Part shown: positions 24,716 to 34,900 of the stretch, piece by piece
How positions within the stretch are numbered: the stretch's first letter is position 1
How the letters are laid out: every line of letters begins with the position of its first letter
NCBI GenBank assembly: GCA_040770765.1
Contig: JAXGIL010000003.1
Location: forward strand, 434,001-498,000
DNA: 64,000 bases
Source of the DNA: Sedimentibacter sp003483345
GTDB lineage: Bacteria; Bacillota; Clostridia; Tissierellales; Sedimentibacteraceae
Direction: 5' to 3'
Notes under the pieces: model-generated
The model's database searches: none
Seen by the model: only the letters and a program-made list of their open reading frames with translations
Told to the model about the DNA's origin: nothing
Program-made: the position numbers and the translations under genes

Positions 24716-26776
24716 TTATTTTACAATTTTTTCAGCTATATTGTTGGGCACTTTTTCGTAATGATGGAATTCCATTGAATAAGAAGCCCTTCCTTGAGTC
24801 AGCGAGCGAAGTGTCGTTGCATATCCAAACATTTCCGATAACGGAACATAAGCATCAACAACTTTAATACCGAGTCTGTCCGAGAAACCTTCTATTCTTC
24901 CTCTTCTTGAGTTTACGTCTCCCATAACGTCTCCCAAGTATTCTTCGGGAGTTGTTATTTCAACCTTCATATAAGGCTCTAAGAGCACCGGTGTTGCTTT
25001 TTCCATCGCTTGTTTAAACGCCATTGAGCCGGCAATTTTAAATGCCATTTCGCTCGAGTCAACTTCATGGTATGAACCATCATACAGTGTAACTTTAAAG
25101 TCTATTACCGGATAACCGGCTAATATACCATTTTCTGCAGCGCCCTTAATTCCGGCTTCAACTGCCGGTATATATTCTTTCGGAATAACTCCTCCTGTGA
25201 TAGCATTGACAAAAGTAATGCCTTGACCGGGCTCTTGGGGCTCCATGGTAATTTTAACATGACCATATTGTCCTTTGCCTCCGGATTGTCTTGCATACTT
25301 AACGTCAACGTCTGCTTTGCCTGTTACTGTTTCTTTGTAAGAAACTTGCGGCTTGCCTACATTCGCTTCAACCTTGAATTCTCTTAAGAGTCTGTCGACT
25401 ATTATCTCCAAATGCAGCTCGCCCATTCCTGCAATAATTGTCTGTCCTGTATCCGGATTTGTATATGTTTTAAAAGTAGGGTCTTCTTCAGCTAACTTTT
25501 GAAGTCCGATACCCATTTTCTCCTGTCCTGCCTTAGTTTTTGGCTCTATTGCCACCTCTATAACAGGTTCCGGGAATACCATGGATTCCAAAACAATGGG
25601 GTGGTCAGGGTCACACAAGGTATCTCCTGTTGTTGTGATTTTTAGACCAACGGCAGCATCAATATCTCCCGTATAAGAGTTGTCAATCTCTTCCCTCTTA
25701 TTGGCATGCATTTGTAGTATTCTGCCTATTCTTTCTTTTTTGTTCTTGGTTGAATTCAAGACATAAGAGCCTGATTGCAATACCCCTGAATAAACCCTGA
25801 AGAATGTAAGTTTCCCTACAAAGGGGTCTGTTGCTATTTTAAATGCCAAAGCTGATAGTGGAGCATCATCTGATGCATCTCTAACTATTACTTCATTAGT
25901 GTGAGGATCAAATCCATTTAACTGAGGAACATCTAACGGATTAGGCAAATAATCAACAACTGCATCCAGCATAAGTCTTACGCCTTTATGTTTGTAAGCT
26001 GTACCGCATAATACCGGTACAATTTCATTTTTAATAGTGCATGTTCTTATTGCTTTTTTTAACTCTGCAACTGAAATTTCTTCGCCATTTAAATATTTTT
26101 CCATTATTTCTTCATTAAAATCCGATAAAGCTTCTATAAGTTTCTCTCTATATTCCTGTGCCTTATCCAAATAATCCTCAGGTATATCGATAACTTCCAG
26201 GGCTGTCCCTTCATCATTATTATATTTCGTTGCTTTCATAGTAACAAGGTCTATAATAGTGTTGAACTTATCCTCAGCTCCTATAGGAAGCTGAATAGGA
26301 ACAGCATTTGCTTTTAATCTTTCTATCATGGTACCAACCGAATAAAAGAAATCTGCTCCCATTTTATCCATTTTGTTTACAAAACAAATTCTTGGTACAT
26401 GATATTTGTCTGCCTGTCTCCAGACAGTTTCCGACTGCGGCTCAACGCCCATCTTTGCGTCAAATATTGCTACAGCACCATCTAATACTCTCAAGGACCT
26501 TTCAACTTCAACCGTGAAGTCTACGTGTCCCGGTGTATCAATAATATTGACTCTTACATCTTTCCATATACAAGTAGTCGCAGCTGAAGTTATTGTAATT
26601 CCTCTTTCCTGCTCTTGCTCCATCCAGTCCATTTGTGCTGCACCTTCATGAGTTTCGCCTACTTTATGAATCTTACCGGTATAGAACAGGATTCTTTCGG
26701 TGCATGTAGTTTTTCCTGCATCAATATGCGCCATTATCCCAATATTTCTGGTATTTTCTAAAGAATACTCTCTCAT
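24716..26776 (-). CDS. fusA: Elongation factor G
   Basis: EF-G, 686 residues, the GTPase for translocation. P-loop AHIDAGKTT (17-25), switch II DTPGHVDFT, guanine motif NKMD. Domain IV begins near GKAQ-type sequence YARQSGGKGQYGHVKI, and the C-terminal domain is ASYSMEFHHYEKVPNNI. It lies between rpsG and tuf in the standard str operon order. Confidence 0.98.
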   Translation of the reverse strand: MREYSLENTRNIGIMAHIDAGKTTCTERILFYTGKIHKVGETHEGAAQMDWMEQEQERGITITSAATTCIWKDVRVNIIDTPGHVDFTVEVERSLRVLDGAVAIFDAKMGVEPQSETVWRQADKYHVPRICFVNKMDKMGADFFYSVGTMIERLKANAVPIQLPIGAEDKFNTIIDLVTMKATKYNNDEGTALEVIDIPEDYLDKAQEYREKLIEALSDFNEEIMEKYLNGEEISVAELKKAIRTCTIKNEIVPVLCGTAYKHKGVRLMLDAVVDYLPNPLDVPQLNGFDPHTNEVIVRDASDDAPLSALAFKIATDPFVGKLTFFRVYSGVLQSGSYVLNSTKNKKERIGRILQMHANKREEIDNSYTGDIDAAVGLKITTTGDTLCDPDHPIVLESMVFPEPVIEVAIEPKTKAGQEKMGIGLQKLAEEDPTFKTYTNPDTGQTIIAGMGELHLEIIVDRLLREFKVEANVGKPQVSYKETVTGKADVDVKYARQSGGKGQYGHVKITMEPQEPGQGITFVNAITGGVIPKEYIPAVEAGIKGAAENGILAGYPVIDFKVTLYDGSYHEVDSSEMAFKIAGSMAFKQAMEKATPVLLEPYMKVEITTPEEYLGDVMGDVNSRRGRIEGFSDRLGIKVVDAYVPLSEMFGYATTLRSLTQGRASYSMEFHHYEKVPNNIAEKIVK

Positions 26777-26816
26777 TGCTTCCCTCCTTCACGCTGCTTT
26801 TTTTGTACTACCTTAA

Positions 26817-27287
26817 TTACCATCTAAAATGTGCAAATGCCTTATTAGCTTCTGCCATTTTATGAGTATCTTCTCTTTTCTTAACACTGGCTCCAACGTT
26901 ATTGGCTGCATCCATTAATTCTTTTGCAAGCCTTTCGCGCATAGTTTTTTCTCCTCTTTTGCGAGAATAAGTTACAAGCCATCTTAAACCTAAGGTCTGT
27001 CTTCTTTCAGGTCTTACTTCAATAGGTACCTGATAAGTAGCACCACCGACTCTTCTTGCTTTAACTTCCAACACAGGCATGATGTTGTTCATTGCTTTAT
27101 TAAATATTTCTAACGGGTCTTCGCCTGTTCTTTCTTTTATGATGTCAAACGCACCATAAACAATACTTTGAGCAACTCCCTTTTTACCATCATACATAAG
27201 TTGATTGATTAACTTGGTAACAACCTTATCCTTATAGATAGGGTCCTCTACTACATCTCTCTTAGGTATGTGACCTTTTCTTGGCAC
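26817..27287 (-). CDS. rpsG: 30S ribosomal protein S7
   Basis: S7, 156 residues, nucleates the 30S head. It shows RDVVEDPIYKDKVVTKLINQ, MYDGKKGVAQSIVYGAFDII and PIEVRPERRQTLGLRWLV. It lies 40 bases before fusA and 109 after rpsL. Confidence 0.98.
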   Translation of the reverse strand: MPRKGHIPKRDVVEDPIYKDKVVTKLINQLMYDGKKGVAQSIVYGAFDIIKERTGEDPLEIFNKAMNNIMPVLEVKARRVGGATYQVPIEVRPERRQTLGLRWLVTYSRKRGEKTMRERLAKELMDAANNVGASVKKREDTHKMAEANKAFAHFRW

Positions 27288-27396
27288 TTTGCTTCCCTCC
27301 TTAATAATATTTTTAATTCACAGGTACTCGACAATTAAATGCCGTCGTGCACAACAAACATAATATATATTATGGCGTGTGCCGAATATCATCTAA

Positions 27397-27813
27397 TTAT
27401 TTCTTCTTTTCCCTTTTTACTCCATATTTGGATCTTGCTTGTTTCCTTTTTGCTACACCAGCCGTATCAAGGGTTCCCCTAATAATATGGTATCTAACCC
27501 CCGGTAAGTCTTTAACTCTTCCTCCTCTGATAAGAACAACACTATGCTCCTGCAAATTGTGTCCTTCACCCGGGATGTATGCTGAAACCTCCATACCTGT
27601 TGTTAATTTTACTCTGGCAATTTTTCTTAGAGCTGAGTTAGGCTTCTTTGGAGTTACAGTCTTAACTGATGTGCATACTCCTCTTTTTTGAGGCGAATTT
27701 ATTGCATTCATTTTCTTTTTAAGAGTATTGTAGCTTACATTCAATGCTGGAGAATCGGATTTATAAGTTACTTGTTCTCTACCTTTTCTCACTAACTGGT
27801 TAATTGATGGCAT
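27397..27813 (-). CDS. rpsL: 30S ribosomal protein S12
   Basis: S12, 138 residues, at the decoding centre. It shows MPSINQLVRKGREQV, TPKKPNSALRKIARVKLT and GEGHNLQEHSVVLIRGGRVK. Lys in TPKKPNS and in RGGRVKDLPG are the wild-type, streptomycin-sensitive residues. Confidence 0.98.
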   Translation of the reverse strand: MPSINQLVRKGREQVTYKSDSPALNVSYNTLKKKMNAINSPQKRGVCTSVKTVTPKKPNSALRKIARVKLTTGMEVSAYIPGEGHNLQEHSVVLIRGGRVKDLPGVRYHIIRGTLDTAGVAKRKQARSKYGVKREKKK

Positions 27814-27840
27814 TCGTACACCTCCTTTTCTTTAATGATT

Positions 27841-28074
27841 TTATTTTAAAACGGCAGCAGCCGCTGCGTTTACACCGATACCGACAGATTTTCCAAGCTC
27901 TTTCATACTGTCATAATAAATTAATTCAATATTCTTTTCCTTGCAAACATCTGCGATTTCCTTTGTAACATGCAAATCAGCATCCTTTGCTAAAAAAACC
28001 GTTTCGGCTTCATCTCTTAACAAAGCCCTCAAAGTCTGCTTCTTTCCAACAACTGTTTTTTTATCCTTATACAT
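27841..28074 (-). CDS. L7Ae-family ribosomal protein (YbxF type)
   Basis: A 77-residue L7Ae/L30e-fold protein, a kink-turn RNA binder related to B. subtilis YbxF/RplGB, which occupies the same slot between rpoC and rpsL. It shows GKKQTLRALLRDEAETVFLA, the central KEKNIELIYYDSMKELGK, and ends VGIGVNAAAAAVLK. The start is ATG 28074 after AAGGGGG; upstream in-frame sequence to 28173 runs through a repeat element and is not part of the gene. Confidence 0.92.
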   Translation of the reverse strand: MYKDKKTVVGKKQTLRALLRDEAETVFLAKDADLHVTKEIADVCKEKNIELIYYDSMKELGKSVGIGVNAAAAAVLK

Positions 28075-28104
28075 TTCAATCCCCCTTATACCCGGGAATT
28101 TATC

Positions 28105-28145
28105 GGGGACATTCCTTTTTCTCCATAGAGAAGAGGTGTGTCCCC
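28105..28145. repeat. GGGGACATTCCT palindromic element, downstream of rpoC
   Basis: GGGGACATTCCT and AGAGGTGTGTCCCC form an imperfect stem. A closely similar element (31864-31919) lies between rpoB and rpoC, so the rpoC gene is bracketed by two copies. It belongs to the wider GGGGAC repeat group. Confidence 0.6.
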
Positions 28146-28245
28146 ACACCTTTTGACTAAAGTATTCTATCATCTTGTTTTTTAGATGTCAAATATTTTT
28201 TGCAATTTAAGCACTTTTGAAGTACTTCCTCATATAATGATGCTT

Positions 28246-31200
28246 TTAACCGGCATCTTTAATTGATTTTTCATCATCATCTGTTTTTTCAGTATTATCA
28301 TCCGGTTTTTCAATATCATTAACAGTAATGCCTATATTTCTGTATCTTTTCATCCCTGTACCTGCGGGTATCAGTTTACCGATGATGACATTTTCTTTAA
28401 GTCCGATAAGATTATCAATCTTTCCTTTTGTTGCTGCATCCGTAAGAACCCTTGTGGTCTCCTGGAATGATGCCGAAGCCAAGAATGAATCTGTTGCAAG
28501 AGATGACTTGGTTATACCCAAAAGTGCAATCTCACCTTTTGCAGGCTCTTTACCTTCTTTTATGGCTGCTTCATTTTGCTGATAAAATTCATAATTTGAA
28601 ACTAAGCTTCCCGGCAGCAGTGATGTATCTCCGGATTCTTCAATTCTTATTTTGTTCACCATCTGCCTGATTATAACTTCAACGTGTTTGTCGCTGATGT
28701 CAACGCCCTGCATTCTGTAAACTCTTTGAACTTCCATTAAAATGTATGATTCCAATGCCTTCATACCTTTAATGTTCAAAATATCATGAGGATTGATTGA
28801 CCCTTCGGTTATTTTGTCACCGGCTTCTATATAATCGCCTTCGTTTACCAGAAGTTTTGAGCCGTATGGTATTAAGTATGTCTTGCTTTCTTTATCTTCG
28901 TAATTGGTTATCGTAACTTCTCTTTTGTGCGCTCTTTCCGACAATGTTACCTTTCCGGGAATTTCTGAAATTATAGCTTGACCTTTCGGCTTTCTCGCTT
29001 CAAATAATTCTTCGATACGAGGAAGACCTTGAGTAATATCTGCAGCTGCCGCAATACCTCCCGTATGGAAAGTACGCATTGTAAGCTGTGTACCCGGTTC
29101 GCCGATTGACTGTGCAGCAATAATTCCAACTGCCGCTCCCACATTGACGAGCTTTCCTGTAGCAAGATTGATACCGTAACATTTTGCGCATACTCCGTGG
29201 ATTGTTTTACAAGTGAGTACACTTCTTACCTTGACTTTTTTTATTCCTGAATTTTGAATTTTTAAAGCCATTTCTTCAGAAATAAACTCGCCTGCTTTAA
29301 CTAATATTTCACCTGTTTCAGTATTTACTACATCATCTGCAGCAAACCTGTCGGCACATCTTTCACTTAATCTTTCAATTTCTTCCTTGCCGTCTATAAA
29401 GTCTTCAACCTCAATGCCATCCGTAGTTCCGCAGTCTGCCTCCCTTACTATGACATCCTGGCTTACGTCAACAAGCCTTCTCGTCAAGTATCCCGAGTCA
29501 GCCGTCCTAAGAGCAGTATCAGTTAAACCTTTACGAGCTCCCGTTGCTGAAAGGAAAAACTCAAGTACGGAAAGACCTTCACGGAAGTTTGATTTAACAG
29601 GAACCTCAACTGTTTTTCCTATGGCACTTGCCATAAGACCACGCATACCCGCAAGCTGTTTTATCTGGTTACGTCCTCCACGGGCTCCCGAAACGGACAT
29701 AATATAAATCGGGTTAAGTTCACTTAAATTATTCATCAATGCATTCGTTACGTCTTCTGTAGTCTGATTCCAGATTTTTATAACATTTTCATATCTTTCT
29801 TCATCTGTCATCAAGCCTCTTCTGTACTTCTTTTCATATTCCAAAACCTGCTTTTCGGCTTGTTCAAGAAGAGTTTTCTTTTCTTCGGGAACCGTAATAT
29901 CGCTTACTGAAATGGTAATAGCCCCCAAGGTAGAGTATCTGAAACCTTTTTGTTTAATTCCGTCCAAAACTTCAGCCGTTTTAGAATTTCCATATTTTCT
30001 GAAGCATCGGTATATTATTTCTTCCAATGTTTTTTTGGTAACTTTTTTATCAATTTCTAGTGAAAACTTATCTTTTTCCCTATCTACAAATCCTAAATCC
30101 TGAGGAATTCCTTCATTAAATATAAACCTTCCCACTGTAGACTCAACCAACTTGGATTCTTTGCCGACAGTCTTTCTAACCTTCACCTTAGCATGTAAAT
30201 CAATATATTTATTGAAATATGCCATTTTCATTTCTTCATAATCCTTGAAAATCATTCCCTGGCCTTTAGAATCTTCAATTTCCAAAGTCATGTAATAAGA
30301 TCCAAGAACCATATCTTGAGTAGGCGTTGTAATCGGTCTTCCATCCTTGGGAGCAAGAATATTATTCACGGACATCATCAAAAATCTTGATTCTGCCTGT
30401 GCCTCCACCGATAAAGGAACGTGAACGGCCATCTGGTCTCCGTCAAAGTCTGCATTATATGCGGTACATACCAAAGGATGAAGCTTTATAGCCTTTCCTT
30501 CAACAAGTACAGGCTCAAAAGACTGAATTCCAAGTCTGTGCAAAGTCGGTGCACGGTTTAACAATACGGTATGGTCTTTGATTATTTCATCCAGTACATC
30601 CCATACAGCAGTATCAACCTTTTCAACCTTTTTCTTTGCACTTTTAATATTGTGGGCAGCTCCCGTTTCAACAAGCTTTTTCATAACAAAAGGCTTAAAT
30701 AATTCAAGAGCCATTCTTTTCGGAAGCCCGCACTGATTAAACTTCAACTCCGGTCCAACGACTATAACCGAACGTCCTGAATAATCCACACGCTTACCGA
30801 GAAGGTTTTGCCTGAAACGGCCTTGCTTACCTTTAAGCATATCAGATAGTGATTTTAAAGGTCTGTTTCCCGGACCTGTTACAGGTCTTCCTCGTCTTCC
30901 GTTATCTATTAAAGCATCAACTGCTTCCTGAAGCATTCTTTTTTCATTTCTTACAATTATATCAGGTGCTCCTAAATCAAGGAGTCTTTTTAAACGATTA
31001 TTTCTGTTAATAACCCTTCTGTACAAGTCATTTAAATCTGAGGTTGCAAAACGACCTCCGTCCAGTTGTACCATTGGTCTTAGCTCCGGTGGGATGACAG
31101 GTATAACATCCAAAATCATCCATTCCGGTCTGTTGCCCGAAGCTCTGAAAGCTTCAATTACTTCCAATCTTCTTGTAATACGTATTTTTTTCTGTCCCTT

Positions 31201-31794
31201 GCTGTCTCTTAACTGAGCTTTTAATTCGGCAGCTTCGCTTTCCAGGTCAATTTTTTCAAGAAGTTTTTTTATGGCTTCCGCACCCATTTCAGCTTTAAAT
31301 GCGTTTTTATAATGCTCCTTGTATTCTCTGTATTCCATTTCGGTCAATAATTGCTTTTCGGACAAAGAAGTATCCCCTGCTTCCGTAACAACATATTGAG
31401 CAAAGTAAAGTACTTTTTCAAGTGCTCTTGGAGACATATCAAGAATAAGGCCCATTCTTGAAGGAATACCCTTGAAATACCATATGTGAGAAACAGGAGC
31501 AGCAAGCTCGATGTGCCCCATTCTTTCCCTTCTTACTTTTGCCTTTGTAACCTCAACTCCGCACCTGTCACAAACTACACCTTTGTATCTTACCCTTTTA
31601 TATTTTCCGCAATGGCATTCCCAGTCCTTTGTAGGACCGAAGATTTTTTCGCAAAAAAGTCCGTCTTTTTCAGGCTTCAGTGTTCTATAATTTATTGTTT
31701 CAGGTTTCTTTACTTCTCCTCTTGACCATTGTCTTATTTTATCGGGAGAAGCCAACCCGATTCTTATTGATTCGAAATTATTGTAATCTATCAA
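28246..31794 (-). CDS. rpoC: DNA-directed RNA polymerase subunit beta'
   Basis: Beta' subunit, 1182 residues. The N-terminal zinc ribbon reads CHCGKYKRVRYKGVVCDRCG (about 60-79). The catalytic magnesium loop is YNADFDGDQMAVHVPLS (about 448-464). The second zinc site combines CGTTDG with CKTIHGVCAKCYG. The bridge helix and trigger loop follow (GARKGLTDTALRTADSGYLT, QLTMRTFHTGG). The C-terminus ends in an acidic, poorly conserved tail (TEKTDDDEKSIKDAG). Confidence 0.98.
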   Translation of the reverse strand: MIDYNNFESIRIGLASPDKIRQWSRGEVKKPETINYRTLKPEKDGLFCEKIFGPTKDWECHCGKYKRVRYKGVVCDRCGVEVTKAKVRRERMGHIELAAPVSHIWYFKGIPSRMGLILDMSPRALEKVLYFAQYVVTEAGDTSLSEKQLLTEMEYREYKEHYKNAFKAEMGAEAIKKLLEKIDLESEAAELKAQLRDSKGQKKIRITRRLEVIEAFRASGNRPEWMILDVIPVIPPELRPMVQLDGGRFATSDLNDLYRRVINRNNRLKRLLDLGAPDIIVRNEKRMLQEAVDALIDNGRRGRPVTGPGNRPLKSLSDMLKGKQGRFRQNLLGKRVDYSGRSVIVVGPELKFNQCGLPKRMALELFKPFVMKKLVETGAAHNIKSAKKKVEKVDTAVWDVLDEIIKDHTVLLNRAPTLHRLGIQSFEPVLVEGKAIKLHPLVCTAYNADFDGDQMAVHVPLSVEAQAESRFLMMSVNNILAPKDGRPITTPTQDMVLGSYYMTLEIEDSKGQGMIFKDYEEMKMAYFNKYIDLHAKVKVRKTVGKESKLVESTVGRFIFNEGIPQDLGFVDREKDKFSLEIDKKVTKKTLEEIIYRCFRKYGNSKTAEVLDGIKQKGFRYSTLGAITISVSDITVPEEKKTLLEQAEKQVLEYEKKYRRGLMTDEERYENVIKIWNQTTEDVTNALMNNLSELNPIYIMSVSGARGGRNQIKQLAGMRGLMASAIGKTVEVPVKSNFREGLSVLEFFLSATGARKGLTDTALRTADSGYLTRRLVDVSQDVIVREADCGTTDGIEVEDFIDGKEEIERLSERCADRFAADDVVNTETGEILVKAGEFISEEMALKIQNSGIKKVKVRSVLTCKTIHGVCAKCYGINLATGKLVNVGAAVGIIAAQSIGEPGTQLTMRTFHTGGIAAAADITQGLPRIEELFEARKPKGQAIISEIPGKVTLSERAHKREVTITNYEDKESKTYLIPYGSKLLVNEGDYIEAGDKITEGSINPHDILNIKGMKALESYILMEVQRVYRMQGVDISDKHVEVIIRQMVNKIRIEESGDTSLLPGSLVSNYEFYQQNEAAIKEGKEPAKGEIALLGITKSSLATDSFLASASFQETTRVLTDAATKGKIDNLIGLKENVIIGKLIPAGTGMKRYRNIGITVNDIEKPDDNTEKTDDDEKSIKDAG

Positions 31795-31863
31795 GGAGTT
31801 CGCTCCCTTCTTTTTTAGTTTTTAATCGGTACTTGTTTTGTGGTTGGATGTAACCAACTGTCC

Positions 31864-31919
31864 GGGGACATTCCTCTATGCCTGCTCCAAAGACTTGCTC
31901 TACATAGAGGTGTATCTCC
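31864..31919. repeat. GGGGACATTCCTC palindromic element in the rpoB-rpoC gap
   Basis: GGGGACATTCCTCTATG pairs with CATAGAGGTGTATCTCC over a 22-base loop, an imperfect inverted repeat filling much of the 131-base rpoB-rpoC gap. It matches the element at 28105-28145. It would be present in the rpoBC mRNA and could act as a processing or attenuation site. Confidence 0.6.
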
Positions 31920-31925
31920 ATTCAT

Positions 31926-34900
31926 TTAAAACTTATCTTCGTCGTCAAAATCCTCTTCAATGTCCAACTCATCTAACTCATCAGAATCAATATCATCTAT
32001 ATCACCTAAATCATCTAAATCGTCAATATCGTCAATATCTTCTATGTCGTCACTATCAATCTGCATGCCTTCCATGTCTCCTTCAATCAATGCCAAATCG
32101 CCTAAGCTTTCAGAATCAATAGGTAAATCATCATCATCATTATCGATAGTTTCGATTATTTCAACTTCATCATCACTGGTAATAATTTTTATATCCAAAG
32201 CCAAACTCTGTAATTCTTTTACAAGTACCTTGAAAGATTCAGGGATTCCGGGTTCAGGAATATTTTCGCCTTTTACGATTGCTTCATATGTTTTAACCCT
32301 GCCGTTAACATCATCGGATTTTACCGTTAATATTTCCTGCAATGTATGAGCCGCACCATATGCTTCCAAAGCCCAACCTTCCATTTCTCCAAATCTTTGA
32401 CCTCCAAATTGTGCTTTTCCGCCTAAAGGCTGCTGAGTAACCAATGAATAAGGTCCCGTGGAGCGCGCATGTATTTTATCGTCAACAAGATGGTGAAGCT
32501 TAAGCATATACATATATCCCACGGTTACGGGTCCCTCGAAATATTCTCCTGAACGACCGTCTCTTAAATCAATCTTGCCGCTTCGCGGATAGCCTGCCAT
32601 TTCAAGAGCATCCCATATGTCATCTTCGACTGCACCGTCAAATACCGGCGTTGCAACTTCCCAGCCCAGTTTTTTGGCAGCCAATCCAAGGTGGACTTCC
32701 AAAACTTGACCAATATTCATACGAGAAGGAACACCAAGAGGATTCAATACTACTTCAAGCGGAGTTCCGTCCGGTAAAAACGGCATATCCTCTTCAGGCA
32801 TTATCATTGAAATAACACCTTTATTTCCGTGTCTTCCGCACATCTTGTCGCCTACATTTATTTTACGTTTTGTAGCTATATAAACTCTTACAAGTTTGCT
32901 TACTCCGGGGCTTAGCTCATCGCCGTTTTCCCTTGTAAATACTTTAACATCAACAACAATTCCGCTTTCACCGTGAGGAACCTTAAGGGAAGTATCTCTT
33001 ACTTCTCTTGCTTTTTCGCCGAATATCGCCCTTAAAAGTCTTTCTTCAGCAGTAAGCTCCGTTTCACCCTTAGGAGTTACTTTTCCTACGAGAATATCAC
33101 CTGCTTCAACTTCAGCACCGATTCTTATAATTCCTCTTTCGTCCAAATCCTTTAGAGAATCATCTCCAACGTTCGGAATATCCCTTGTTATTTCTTCGGG
33201 ACCGAGTTTTGTGTCCCTTGCCTCTGATTCATATTCTTCAATATGGACGGATGTTAATACATCATCCATAACAAGTCTTTCATTTATGAGCATTGCATCT
33301 TCGTAGTTATATCCTTCCCACGTCATAAATCCTATTAAAAGATTTTTTCCGATAGCCATATCACCATCATGAGTAGAAGGTCCGTCAGCAATAATCTGTC
33401 CTCTTTTTACTTCATCGCCTTTATATACTATTGGTCTTTGATTTATACAAGTACCGCTGTTCGAGCGCTTAAACTTAAGCAAAGTATACTTGTCAATCAT
33501 ACCGTTGTCGGTTCTTTTTACTAAAATTTCCGAGGCAGTTACCGATACTACTTTTCCGTCATGATCAGCAATAATAACAGCTCCTGAATCCATAGCTGCC
33601 TTGTGCTCCAAACCTGTTCCGATTATAGGCGTTTCGGTAACCAACAAGGGTACTGCCTGCCTTTGCATGTTCGCACCCATTAAAGCACGGTTTGCATCAT
33701 CATTTTCCAAAAATGGTATCATACCTGTACCTATGGAAATTACCTGTTTTGGAGAAACTTCCATATAATCAACCATATCTCTTGATACAATTTCATTTAT
33801 ACCGTCAATTCCCCTTACAACAACACGGCTGTGCACAAATGTACCGTCTTCATTCAAAGGTTCATTAGCCTGTGCAATTATTTTTGTATCTTCCACGTCT
33901 GCAGTAAGATAATCAATAATATCGGTTACCTTTCCTGTTTTTTTATCAACCCTTCTGTAAGGAGATTCTAAAAATCCGTAATCATTTATTCTTGCATATG
34001 TTGCAAGAGAAGTTATAAGACCTATATTAGGACCTTCAGGTGTTTCAATGGGACACATTCTGCCGTAATGAGAATGGTGAACGTCTCTTACCTCAAAACT
34101 GGCTCTATCTCTGCTTAATCCACCGGGTCCCAGAGCTGACATTCTTCTTTTATGAGTAAGCTCAGCCAAGGGATTCGTCTGGTCCATAAACTGTGACAAC
34201 TGGCTGGAGCCGAAAAATTCTTTTATTGCTGCAGACACAGGTCTGATATTTATAAGAACTTGTGGAGTTACAACATCGACATCCTGAATAGTCATTCTTT
34301 CTCTGACTACTCTTTCCATTCTTGACAATCCTACTCTAACCTGGTTTTGAAGAAGCTCGCCTACGGAGCGCAGTCTTCTGTTACCAAGATGGTCGATATC
34401 ATCTGTCTTGCCTATGCCTCTGAATAATCCGAAATGATAATTCACTATTGCGTACATATCATCCTTAACAATATGTTTCGGAGATATTGAATAATTTTCT
34501 TCCTTATCCTTTTCAAATATATTGTTTTCAGCAGCAGGAACCTGCTTTAAGGATTCAATTAAAGCTTTTTCTAAATCCTCTGCAGAGTGGTTTTCTTCCA
34601 GTATCTTTTTCATTACCGGATAGTAAACTTTCTCTTTTATTCCTATCTTTTCTAAATCTATACCTAATTTATCTAATTCAAATACCCTTGGGTCAACAAA
34701 TTTATTGCTTAATACCTTTGTAACCTTATCATCGGAATTCACAATTTTAACGGAAAAAATACCTGCCGCTTCCAATTTTAAAATTGATTCATCGTCAAAT
34801 ATACTGTCTTTAGTAACTAATACCTCTCCTGTTTCCGTATTAATTATGTCTTCAGCTGCACGCTTTCCAATAATTCTGTTTTCCAAACTAAGCTTCTTAT

